Below are positions 1-5,970 of a DNA stretch of 7,784 bases, piece after piece. Position 1 is the stretch's first letter. Each line of letters starts with the position of its first letter. The position numbers and the translations under genes are program-made. The notes under the pieces were generated by a model. The model saw only the letters and a list, made by a program, of their open reading frames with translations. It did not search any database and was not told the DNA's origin. Source of the DNA: Steroidobacteraceae bacterium (lineage in GTDB: Bacteria > Pseudomonadota > Gammaproteobacteria > Steroidobacterales > Steroidobacteraceae); contig JALRHE010000318.1 of assembly GCA_023253235.1 (NCBI GenBank), positions 1 to 7,784 of the forward strand, written 5' to 3'.

Positions 1-172
1 AGCCGCCACCGGGACCCTCGCGCCCCTCGAAGATCGCAGGCATCTTGCCAGCTTCCATCACGGTGAAGGTGGCACTGGTTTCGATCGAGAGGTTGACCCC
101 ACCATGCTCACCGAACTCGTGGCGTGATCGCGCCACGCGGGCCATCGGATCACCTTGACGTCGTTCTTGCAT
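1..172 (-). CDS. Cys/Met-metabolism PLP-dependent enzyme, N-terminal fragment
   Basis: Partial gene reading leftwards off the window; 57 codons are visible. The translation contains RHEFGEHGGVN, then SIETSATFTVMEAGKMP and IFEGREGP. From memory of the family, this matches the N-terminal segment of a branch of the trans-sulfuration PLP enzymes (cystathionine gamma-lyase, cystathionine gamma-synthase, methionine gamma-lyase type; fold type I, cytoplasmic). The PLP lysine and substrate-binding residues lie outside the window, so substrate and reaction (gamma-elimination or gamma-replacement on sulfur amino acids) cannot be decided. The ATG at 172 was chosen because AAGGGGG lies 6 nt upstream and an in-frame stop precedes it. 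An in-frame ATG at 145 (MARVARSRHEF) is the alternative. The gene is divergent from the MFS permease at 209, with 36 bp between the starts. Family assignment is fairly sure; exact function is not. Confidence 0.72.
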   Translation of the reverse strand, partial: MQERRQGDPMARVARSRHEFGEHGGVNLSIETSATFTVMEAGKMPAIFEGREGPGGG

Positions 173-178
173 CGCGTG

Positions 179-185
179 CCCCCTT
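179..185 (-). promoter_or_regulatory. Ribosome binding site of the PLP enzyme gene
   Basis: On the minus strand this reads AAGGGGG, ending 6 nt before the ATG at 172. It is a good Shine-Dalgarno match and favours that start over the in-frame ATG at 145. Confidence 0.55.
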
Positions 186-194
186 AAGAGCGGT

Positions 195-200
195 TAGTAT
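195..200 (+). promoter_or_regulatory. Candidate -10 element of the MFS gene
   Basis: TAGTAT (4 to 5 of 6 matches to TATAAT, depending on the weight given to position 3) ends 8 nt before the ATG at 209. No clear purine-rich ribosome binding site lies between it and the ATG. If used, transcription would start at or beside the start codon, giving a leaderless mRNA. I found no -35 box at the normal spacing: TTGACG at 155-160 is too far away. Weak, position-based call. Confidence 0.25.
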
Positions 201-208
201 TTTCCACC

Positions 209-1465
209 ATGACAACAACTACAACCGGCGCGAGTCGCCACTGGATCAGCGTCCTCATCTTCAGCGTCTTCGCTTGGACGATGAGCAATCTCGATCAATC
301 TCTGTTCGGCTACGCGATACCGGGCATCTTGGGCGAGTTTCAGGTCGGCCTCGATGTGGTGGGACTCATCCTCACGGTCGGCTTCATCACGGCATCGGTG
401 ATGGTGATCTTCGCCGGCCTCGCTGCAGATACCTGGGGTCGTCGCTGGACTTTGACAGCGCTACTGGCGTTGTCGGCGCTGTTCGTCGGTCTGCACGGAT
501 TTGTCGAGGATCTCGCGCAACTGACTTGGTTACGCGCCCTCGCTTTTGGCCTCGCCGCAGGACTCGCACCGATCACAGCCGCTTATGTCGCGGAGTCTGC
601 ACCCGCGCGTCATCGCGGCATGCTGATGGGTGTTTTGCAGTGCGGCTATCCACTCGGTTGGTTTCTCGCGGCCATGCTGGCCGCGCCTCTGCTTGAGACC
701 AGCGGATGGCGCTCCATTTTTTTCATCGGTTTCGCCGTGGTGCCGATCGCTTTTTTGATCGGCTGGCGTCTGCCGGAAAGCGAACGATTTCAGCAAGTGG
801 CTGCAACACGCTCGAGCGAACGCGCCTCGATCATCGATTGGGGCTTGCTGCGTGAGATGTTCTCGATCGATTATCGAAGGCGTTCGATCGCTTCGATCGT
901 CTTGTTCTTTGCGTTCGGCTGCGCCTACGCCGGTACCGCCTTTTTCTTCCCCACCTATTTCATGGAAGTGCGCGGCTACAGCCAGTCGGAAGCGGCGCAA
1001 CTCGTGGGTCTCTCCAACGGCATCGCGATTTTCGGCTATCTCGCTGCGGCCTATGTCGGTGAGTATTGGATGCCACGACGTGACACCTTCGCGTTATGGA
1101 CAGTGCTCGGTGCCGTGGCACTCGTCGCGCTGATGTGGTTGCCGCAGGAACGCTGGCAGGATCTCGCGCTCTTCGGTCTTACCGGTGCTTTTTTCTATGG
1201 CAGTAACGCCGTGGTCGGCGCGCTGTTGACCGATTTGTTCCCGACGCGGATGCGAACCACGGCCTATGCCGTCTGCGGCTCGGCGCCGCTGAGCGCAGGT
1301 TTCGCGCTATTTCCCGCGTTGGTGCCGCTCGTCGTGCAATCGGCCGGCTGGCAGTGGTCGTTTACGGTGATGATTGCACCACTGTTGGTGTTGGCTGCGG
1401 TAGCTGCCCTGGCCCTGCCCCGCATTACTTCGGGCAGCGACATCGATGCCGTCAACCGTGACTGA
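209..1465 (+). CDS. MFS transporter, metabolite:H+ symporter type
   Basis: Intact 418-residue inner-membrane permease of the major facilitator superfamily with about 12 predicted membrane helices. Helix 1 (about 12-38) carries an acidic residue in SNLDQSLFGY. The loop between helices 2 and 3 has the MFS signature GLAADTWGRR (70-79). ESAPARHRG (129-137) follows helix 4, RLPESERF (187-194) follows helix 6 like the PESP motif of sugar and organic-acid porters, and DLFPTRMRTTA (342-352) is the matching second-half motif. These features fit the sugar/aromatic-acid/dicarboxylate symporter branches better than the drug-exporter branches, but the substrate cannot be read from the sequence. The start at 209 is the first ATG after an in-frame stop and sits well relative to helix 1; there is no strong ribosome binding site. 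Its neighbour across the divergent promoter is a PLP enzyme of sulfur-amino-acid type, so a related substrate is possible but unproven. Its 3' end overlaps the next gene by 14 bp, tail to tail. Confidence 0.88.
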   Translation: MTTTTTGASRHWISVLIFSVFAWTMSNLDQSLFGYAIPGILGEFQVGLDVVGLILTVGFITASVMVIFAGLAADTWGRRWTLTALLALSALFVGLHGFVEDLAQLTWLRALAFGLAAGLAPITAAYVAESAPARHRGMLMGVLQCGYPLGWFLAAMLAAPLLETSGWRSIFFIGFAVVPIAFLIGWRLPESERFQQVAATRSSERASIIDWGLLREMFSIDYRRRSIASIVLFFAFGCAYAGTAFFFPTYFMEVRGYSQSEAAQLVGLSNGIAIFGYLAAAYVGEYWMPRRDTFALWTVLGAVALVALMWLPQERWQDLALFGLTGAFFYGSNAVVGALLTDLFPTRMRTTAYAVCGSAPLSAGFALFPALVPLVVQSAGWQWSFTVMIAPLLVLAAVAALALPRITSGSDIDAVNRD

Positions 1466-3122
1466 CGGTGTCGTCCAACGGCTCGTCGCGTGAAGCCGGC
1501 CCGCCGAGTGGCATTGCGCCCGCCGGCCGCTCGATATAACGCCGAGCCTTGCCGCGACCGCCCTCGATGAGTGCGGTCAGTTGCTCCCGCACTTCGCGAT
1601 CTGCGAGTGTGGGACGCGTCAAGCGCCGCTGATAATCCGTCCAAGTCGGACTCTCGAACCGCTCGGTCCACACTTGTGGGTCATCGAGACTCTGGCACAG
1701 CGACCAACGATACGCCCCATCACGACGACGACGACGCCCCAGTTCGTGTGCTACCGCAACGAACTGACGGGCGTTCTCATCGGATACGCGATATTCGATC
1801 TCGATGACGATGGGACCTGATGCAGGATCGAGCTCGACAGCCGGCGGATCGACGATCGGCACAGTCTGCGGGTCGAGCGAACCCATGCGCGCGATCGAAA
1901 CCGGCAACCACCGCGCAACCAGAAAGGTGCTCAAAGAAGACACGCCGGCGACCGTCAGTATCTCTCGCAGACCATGGGCAGCTGCCAAGTGTCCCCACAA
2001 CCAACTGCCGAGTGCGAGGCCAGCAAAAGCGAACGTTTGATACAGCGCGAGGGTTCGACCAGTCACCCAACGCGGCGACGACAACTGCATGGCGATGTTG
2101 AGGTTGGCAAGCCCCAGCGTCCACACGGAGCCCGCCAGCACGTGAGCAAGCAACGTGACGATCGCATGATGACTTTGCGCGATGATGATCATCGCCACCG
2201 TGGCGACCGCACAGATCCAGCGCAACAAGGCGTCGCTCGAGAAACGACTGCGCAGCGCACTGCTGGAGAGCGCCCCCATCATCGCACCGATACCGAATCC
2301 GCCGAGCAAGATACCGTAGGTCGGCGCGCCCCCCGCCAATAAGTCACGCGCTACGACGGGCATCAGCGCCGGTACCGCGGAGATCGGCACAGTAAACAAC
2401 ACGGCGCGGATCAGAATCGCCGTCAGATGCGGTGACAAGCGCACGTAGCGAATACCGGCGGCGATTGCGCCAAACAACGGCTCGGGTGGCAACGGGTTCT
2501 CGTTCTTCGGTGCACGCCACCACAGCAACGCGCTCAACATCCCGATGTAGGACAGCGCGTTGATCACGAACGCCGCAGCCGCGCCGACGCTGGCGACGAT
2601 GACGCCACCGATCGCAGGACCGACGCTACGCGCCAGGTTGAACCCCACCGCGTTGGCCATCACGGCAGCCGGAATCTGTGCGCGTGGGACCTGATCGGCA
2701 ATGGAAGCCTGCCACGCTGGAGCAAACGCGGCGGTGCCGCAGCCGATCAGAAATGTGAAGGTCAACAACCAGATCGGTGTCAGCCAACCCAAGATCGCGA
2801 ATACCGCCAGCGAGATCGATGCCAGCAACATCAATAACTGCGACAGGATCATGACCCACCGACGATCGTGGGTATCGGCGTAGGCGCCAGCGATCAGCGA
2901 CAGAAAAAAGAATGGCAATGTGCCAGCGGTTTGGACGAGGGCGACCTGATCGGGCGAGGGTGCGATGGTCGCCATCAGCCAGGATGCGCCGACGGTCTGA
3001 ATCAAACTACCGAGAGAAGATACGAGCGACGCCCACCAGAAAACGGCGAAGACCTTCTGACCAAAGGGGGCCAGTGTCGACTGGCGCCAGCGGGCTAGAC
3101 GGGAATCGGAGGACGCGGTCAT
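1452..3122 (-). CDS. MFS_3 (EntS-like) transporter fused to a C-terminal ferredoxin-like domain
   Basis: Intact 556-residue protein. Residues about 20-410 form an MFS carrier with about 12 helices. AGAYADTHDRRWVM (78-91) is the helix 2-3 signature, and the region around PAWQASIADQVPR (135-147) through FNLARSVGPAIGG (161-173) is typical of the MFS_3/EntS group (Pfam PF05977), whose members include the enterobactin exporter. A proline-rich linker (about 411-436) leads to a cytoplasmic module (about 437-531) with IVIEIEYRV, a DGAYRW segment and a WTERFESPTW segment. This resembles the dimeric alpha/beta-barrel (antibiotic biosynthesis monooxygenase-like) fold often found at the C-terminus of this family. 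Just before DGAYRW is a run of five arginines (463-467), encoded by (CGT)5. The likely role is export of a small molecule; the substrate is unknown and no siderophore genes are in view. The ATG at 3122 has only a weak upstream ribosome binding site. Divergent from the threonine deaminase gene; convergent with and overlapping the MFS gene on its left. Confidence 0.87.
   Translation of the reverse strand: MTASSDSRLARWRQSTLAPFGQKVFAVFWWASLVSSLGSLIQTVGASWLMATIAPSPDQVALVQTAGTLPFFFLSLIAGAYADTHDRRWVMILSQLLMLLASISLAVFAILGWLTPIWLLTFTFLIGCGTAAFAPAWQASIADQVPRAQIPAAVMANAVGFNLARSVGPAIGGVIVASVGAAAAFVINALSYIGMLSALLWWRAPKNENPLPPEPLFGAIAAGIRYVRLSPHLTAILIRAVLFTVPISAVPALMPVVARDLLAGGAPTYGILLGGFGIGAMMGALSSSALRSRFSSDALLRWICAVATVAMIIIAQSHHAIVTLLAHVLAGSVWTLGLANLNIAMQLSSPRWVTGRTLALYQTFAFAGLALGSWLWGHLAAAHGLREILTVAGVSSLSTFLVARWLPVSIARMGSLDPQTVPIVDPPAVELDPASGPIVIEIEYRVSDENARQFVAVAHELGRRRRRDGAYRWSLCQSLDDPQVWTERFESPTWTDYQRRLTRPTLADREVREQLTALIEGGRGKARRYIERPAGAMPLGGPASRDEPLDDTVSHG
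1722..1736. repeat. (ACG)5 trinucleotide repeat inside a coding region
   Basis: Five perfect ACG units; on the coding (minus) strand they read CGT and specify arginines 463-467 of the MFS_3 protein. Length changes here would stay in frame. It may be just codon usage in an arginine-rich segment. Confidence 0.6.
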
Positions 3123-3184
3123 CGGTAAGAGCTAAAGCAACGGTCTGCAGCGCAGAAACAGGACTGCAACGGTATCATGATGGC
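3123..3184. promoter_or_regulatory. Divergent intergenic region between the MFS_3 and threonine deaminase genes
   Basis: These 62 bp must hold the 5' signals of both divergent genes. They contain a short dyad (3144-3156), an 8-bp direct repeat GCAACGGT (3137-3144 and 3166-3173), and a TATCAT hexamer (3173-3178; 5 of 6 matches to TATAAT) ending 6 nt before the deaminase ATG. I see no good -35 box for TATCAT, and no strong ribosome binding site for either gene. It is also the longest gap in the window. Confidence 0.45.
3144..3156. promoter_or_regulatory. Candidate operator: T-N11-A dyad
   Basis: TCTGC and GCAGA form perfect 5-bp arms around AGC, 13 bp in all, with T first and A last. This matches the T-N11-A interrupted-dyad form of LysR-type regulator sites. 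It sits roughly 30 to 40 bp upstream of the deaminase start and about 22 bp from the MFS_3 start. No LysR-type gene lies in the window. Short dyads arise by chance, so this is tentative. Confidence 0.25.
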
Positions 3185-4402
3185 ATGCCAATCACCTTCG
3201 AAAATATCGTCAACGCCGCGAAGACGCTCGGCGATCAACTCGAGCGCACACCCTGCAGGCGCTCGCGGACGTTGTCAGCGCTGACGGGCGCTGAAGTGTG
3301 GTTGAAGTTCGAGAATCACCAGTTCACCGCATCGTTCAAGGAGCGTGGTGCGCTCAACAAGCTGCGCAGCCTGAATGAAGAGCAACGGGAACGGGGTGTC
3401 ATCGCCATGTCGGCGGGCAACCATGCCCAAGGCGTTGCGTTCCACGCCAGTCGTCTCGGTATACCGGCCACCATCGTCATGCCGGCAAATACGCCCTTCA
3501 ACAAAGTTCAGCAGACTCGCGCTCACGGGGCACGTGTCATCCTGCATGGCGCTCAACTGACCGACGCGGAACAGCATGCGCACGAAATCGCCAAGGCAGA
3601 ACATCTCGTTTTCGTGCATCCCTACGACGATGCCGACATCATCGCGGGCCAAGGCACGATTGCACTCGAGATGCTCGAGGATGTCCCCGACCTCGAGATG
3701 CTCTGCGTCCCGATCGGCGGCGGAGGCCTGCTTGCTGGCATGGCGATCGCAGCGCGGGCCATGCAGCCCAACATCGAACTCATTGGCGTACAGACGCGGG
3801 CCTTTCCCAGCATGTATGCCGCCATCAAGGGTACGAGTCCGACCTTTGCCGAGCGAACCATCGCCGAAGGTATCGCCGTACGGAATGTGGGGCGCTTGAC
3901 CCAAGCGATCATCGGCGAACTGGTGGACGACATCCTTCTGATCGACGACTCGGCGATCGAAAATGCCATCAGCCTGTTGGTGTCGATTGAGAAAACCGTC
4001 GTCGAAGGTGCTGGAGCCGCCGGGCTTGCAGCCGTATTGGCGTATCCCGAGCGCTTCAAAGGCAAGAAAGTGGGTCTCGTCTTGTGCGGCGGCAATATCG
4101 ATACACGCTTACTTGGGATCGTGCTGCAACGTCAGCTCGTACGTGAGCGTCGTCTCGTGACTTTCCGTTTCGAGAGCGCCGATCAACCGGGCACGCTGGC
4201 GCGTATCGCCACGCTGATCGGCGGCGCCGGTGGCAATATCGTCGACGTCGCCCATCATCGACTTTTCCTCGACGTGCCCATCAAAGATGCCGATCTCGAC
4301 TTCACCATCGAGACTCGCGACGCCGAACATACCCAACAACTCGAGGCAACCCTGCAAGAGGCAGGCTTGTCACCGCAAACGATTGCATCGACCGGAGGCT
4401 GA
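3185..4402 (+). CDS. ilvA: Threonine ammonia-lyase (catabolic/medium form) with C-terminal ACT domain
   Basis: A 405-residue cytoplasmic fold-type II PLP enzyme, predicted to deaminate L-threonine to 2-oxobutanoate (and probably L-serine to pyruvate). FTASFKERGALNKL (47-60) carries the Schiff-base lysine at K52; SAGNHAQG (76-83) is the asparagine loop; IGGGGLLAG (177-185) is the phosphate-binding glycine loop; LVLCGGNID (298-306) places C301 near the pyridine nitrogen. Residues about 323-395 form a single ACT domain (DQPGTLARIATLIGGAGGNI), a common site of amino-acid regulation. Length and the single ACT domain match the roughly 400-residue form rather than the roughly 510-residue biosynthetic IlvA; tdcB-type naming is equally possible. 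The reading frame stays open upstream to 2912, but that stretch is low-complexity and covers the oppositely oriented gene. The ATG at 3185 gives the normal family N-terminus. An AbgT carrier follows after 8 bp, which implies an operon. Confidence 0.92.
   Translation: MPITFENIVNAAKTLGDQLERTPCRRSRTLSALTGAEVWLKFENHQFTASFKERGALNKLRSLNEEQRERGVIAMSAGNHAQGVAFHASRLGIPATIVMPANTPFNKVQQTRAHGARVILHGAQLTDAEQHAHEIAKAEHLVFVHPYDDADIIAGQGTIALEMLEDVPDLEMLCVPIGGGGLLAGMAIAARAMQPNIELIGVQTRAFPSMYAAIKGTSPTFAERTIAEGIAVRNVGRLTQAIIGELVDDILLIDDSAIENAISLLVSIEKTVVEGAGAAGLAAVLAYPERFKGKKVGLVLCGGNIDTRLLGIVLQRQLVRERRLVTFRFESADQPGTLARIATLIGGAGGNIVDVAHHRLFLDVPIKDADLDFTIETRDAEHTQQLEATLQEAGLSPQTIASTGG
4394..4398 (+). promoter_or_regulatory. 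Likely ribosome binding site of the AbgT gene
   Basis: GGAGG lies within the last codons of the deaminase gene, 12 nt before the ATG at 4411. The spacing is longer than ideal. It implies coupled translation from one transcript. Confidence 0.4.
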
Positions 4403-4410
4403 CCGACGCC

Positions 4411-5970
4411 ATGACGAATCCGAAAAAAACAGCGATGGATCGCTTCCTCGATACCGTCGAGCGCGCTGGTAACGCCCTGCCCCATCCGGCATCGCTCTTT
4501 GCTTTGTTGGCGCTGATCGTCGTCGTGGCCTCGTTCGTCGCCACGCAACTGGGGATATCCGTCCAGCACCCGACCACGGGCGCAACGGTCACGCCCGTCA
4601 ACCTACTGAGCCTGGAAGGTCTGCACCGAATCCTGACGAATCTCGTCACCAACTTCACCGGCTTCGCACCGCTCGGCACGGTGCTCGTCGCCTTGATCGG
4701 TATCGGCGTCGCCGAACATTCCGGGTTGATCGGCGCTGCGCTGCGTAAGCTCGTGCTCGCAGCACCGCGACAATGGCTCACACCGATCATCGTATTCGCT
4801 GGCGTCATGTCGAACATGGCGAGTGAAATCGGTTACGTCTTATTGATCCCGCTCGCCGGTCTGATCTTCCACTCGGCGGGTCGCCACCCGATCGTCGGCA
4901 TGGCAGCCGCCTTCGCCGGTGTCTCTGGTGGCTACTCGGCCAATCTTTTGATCGGAACCATCGACCCTCTGCTCGCTGGCCTGTCGCAAGAAGCCGCTCG
5001 GATCGTAGACCCGAGCTACACCGTCAGTCCGCTCGCCAATTGGTACTTCCTGGCCGCCTCGACGCCCGTCATTACGCTGCTCGGTTGGTTCGTCACCGAA
5101 CGCTTCACCGAAAAACGTTTCGCCGACAGCAACAAAAACGCCCTAGATGGCTCGGCAGACAGCCCCTCGACGAGCGAACTGTCGTTACCCGAGCGTCGCG
5201 GTCTTCGCTATGCGGGCGTTGCGAGCCTCGCGCTGACGCTAACCATTATCTGGTCGATGCTGCCCATCGGATCAGTGCCCGGTGGCGGATTCTTGCGCGA
5301 TCCTGGCACAGGCGAACTTCTCAACTCCCCGCTACTCTCGGGTGTCGTAGCGATCATCTTTCTTTTCGGCGTGGTCAGCGGCGTTGCCTACGGCATCGGT
5401 GCCGGCACGATCCGTAGCGATGCCGATATCGTCAAAGGTATGAGCGAGAGCATGTCGACGCTGGGCGGCTACCTCGTACTCGTCTTCTTCGCCGCCCAAT
5501 TCGTGGCGCTATTCAATTGGACTCAACTCGGCCTGATCATGGCGGTGAACGGCGCTGAGGGACTCAAAGCACTCGGCCTGTCGGCAGTGCCCCTGTTCGC
5601 CCTCTTCATATTGCTCACGGCCACCGTCAATCTGATGATGGGTTCAGCCTCGGCAAAGTGGGCTTTGATGGCACCGGTGTTCGTACCGATGTTCATGTTG
5701 CTCGGTTATTCACCGGAGCTGACCCAAACGGCCTATCGCGTCGGCGATAGCGTGACCAACATCATCTCGCCGATGCTCAGCTACTTTGCCTTGATCATCG
5801 CGTTCTTCCAAAAATACGAATCGCGCGCCGGACTCGGCACGGTGGTGGCCGTGATGCTGCCCTACTCGATGACCTTCCTGATCGGATGGTCGTTGATGTT
5901 CGGTCTGTGGCTAGGTTTTGGTCTACCGATCGGCCCCGGCGCCCCGCTCTACTATTCGGGCGCGAACTGA
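4411..5970 (+). CDS. AbgT-family transporter (p-aminobenzoyl-glutamate/antimetabolite carrier)
   Basis: Intact 519-residue inner-membrane protein, a normal length for the AbgT family (AbgT, YdaH, MtrF). Visible family hallmarks: RFLDTVERAGNALPHP at the N-terminus; SNMASEIGYVLLIPL (134-148); SANLLIGTIDPLLAG (176-190) in the first re-entrant region, with N178 and D185; and, in the second half, GSASAKWALMAPVFVP (411-426) with W417, YRVGDSVTN (442-450) with D446, and ISPMLSYF (452-459). Known members import p-aminobenzoyl-glutamate or export sulfonamide-type antimetabolites. AbgT genes that import p-aminobenzoyl-glutamate usually sit with M20 amidohydrolases, which are absent here. It lies 8 bp after a threonine deaminase gene, so a different substrate (an amino acid, dipeptide or acyl-amino acid) is possible. 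Its last 19 bp overlap the tail of the opposite-strand serine hydrolase gene. Family very sure; substrate and direction of transport unknown. Confidence 0.92.
   Translation: MTNPKKTAMDRFLDTVERAGNALPHPASLFALLALIVVVASFVATQLGISVQHPTTGATVTPVNLLSLEGLHRILTNLVTNFTGFAPLGTVLVALIGIGVAEHSGLIGAALRKLVLAAPRQWLTPIIVFAGVMSNMASEIGYVLLIPLAGLIFHSAGRHPIVGMAAAFAGVSGGYSANLLIGTIDPLLAGLSQEAARIVDPSYTVSPLANWYFLAASTPVITLLGWFVTERFTEKRFADSNKNALDGSADSPSTSELSLPERRGLRYAGVASLALTLTIIWSMLPIGSVPGGGFLRDPGTGELLNSPLLSGVVAIIFLFGVVSGVAYGIGAGTIRSDADIVKGMSESMSTLGGYLVLVFFAAQFVALFNWTQLGLIMAVNGAEGLKALGLSAVPLFALFILLTATVNLMMGSASAKWALMAPVFVPMFMLLGYSPELTQTAYRVGDSVTNIISPMLSYFALIIAFFQKYESRAGLGTVVAVMLPYSMTFLIGWSLMFGLWLGFGLPIGPGAPLYYSGAN

Noticed and set aside
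124..696. 190-codon plus-strand open frame
   Set aside because: It is an arginine-rich out-of-frame reading across the PLP and MFS genes, with no family similarity.
530..1000. 156-codon minus-strand open frame
   Set aside because: It lies entirely inside the MFS gene, has no recognisable domain and has the composition of an antisense shadow.
1466..1500. Terminator hairpin after the MFS gene
   Set aside because: Only a 5-bp stem (CGGCT/AGCCG) with a 10-nt loop and no T-run was found, within the opposing coding region.
2912..3184. 91-residue in-frame N-terminal extension of the threonine deaminase
   Set aside because: It overlaps the 5' end of the minus-strand MFS_3 gene, is arginine-rich and low-complexity, and family members begin where the ATG at 3185 begins.
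3181..3190. 10-bp palindrome TGGCATGCCA over the deaminase start codon
   Set aside because: It does not extend beyond 10 bp, and its centre is fixed by the ATG and the first codon. It is probably chance, although a repressor site is not excluded.
3665..3703. 12-bp direct repeat CTCGAGATGCTC (copies at 3665 and 3692)
   Set aside because: It encodes LEML twice, nine codons apart, in a conserved part of the deaminase. Codon choice for two similar peptides explains it.
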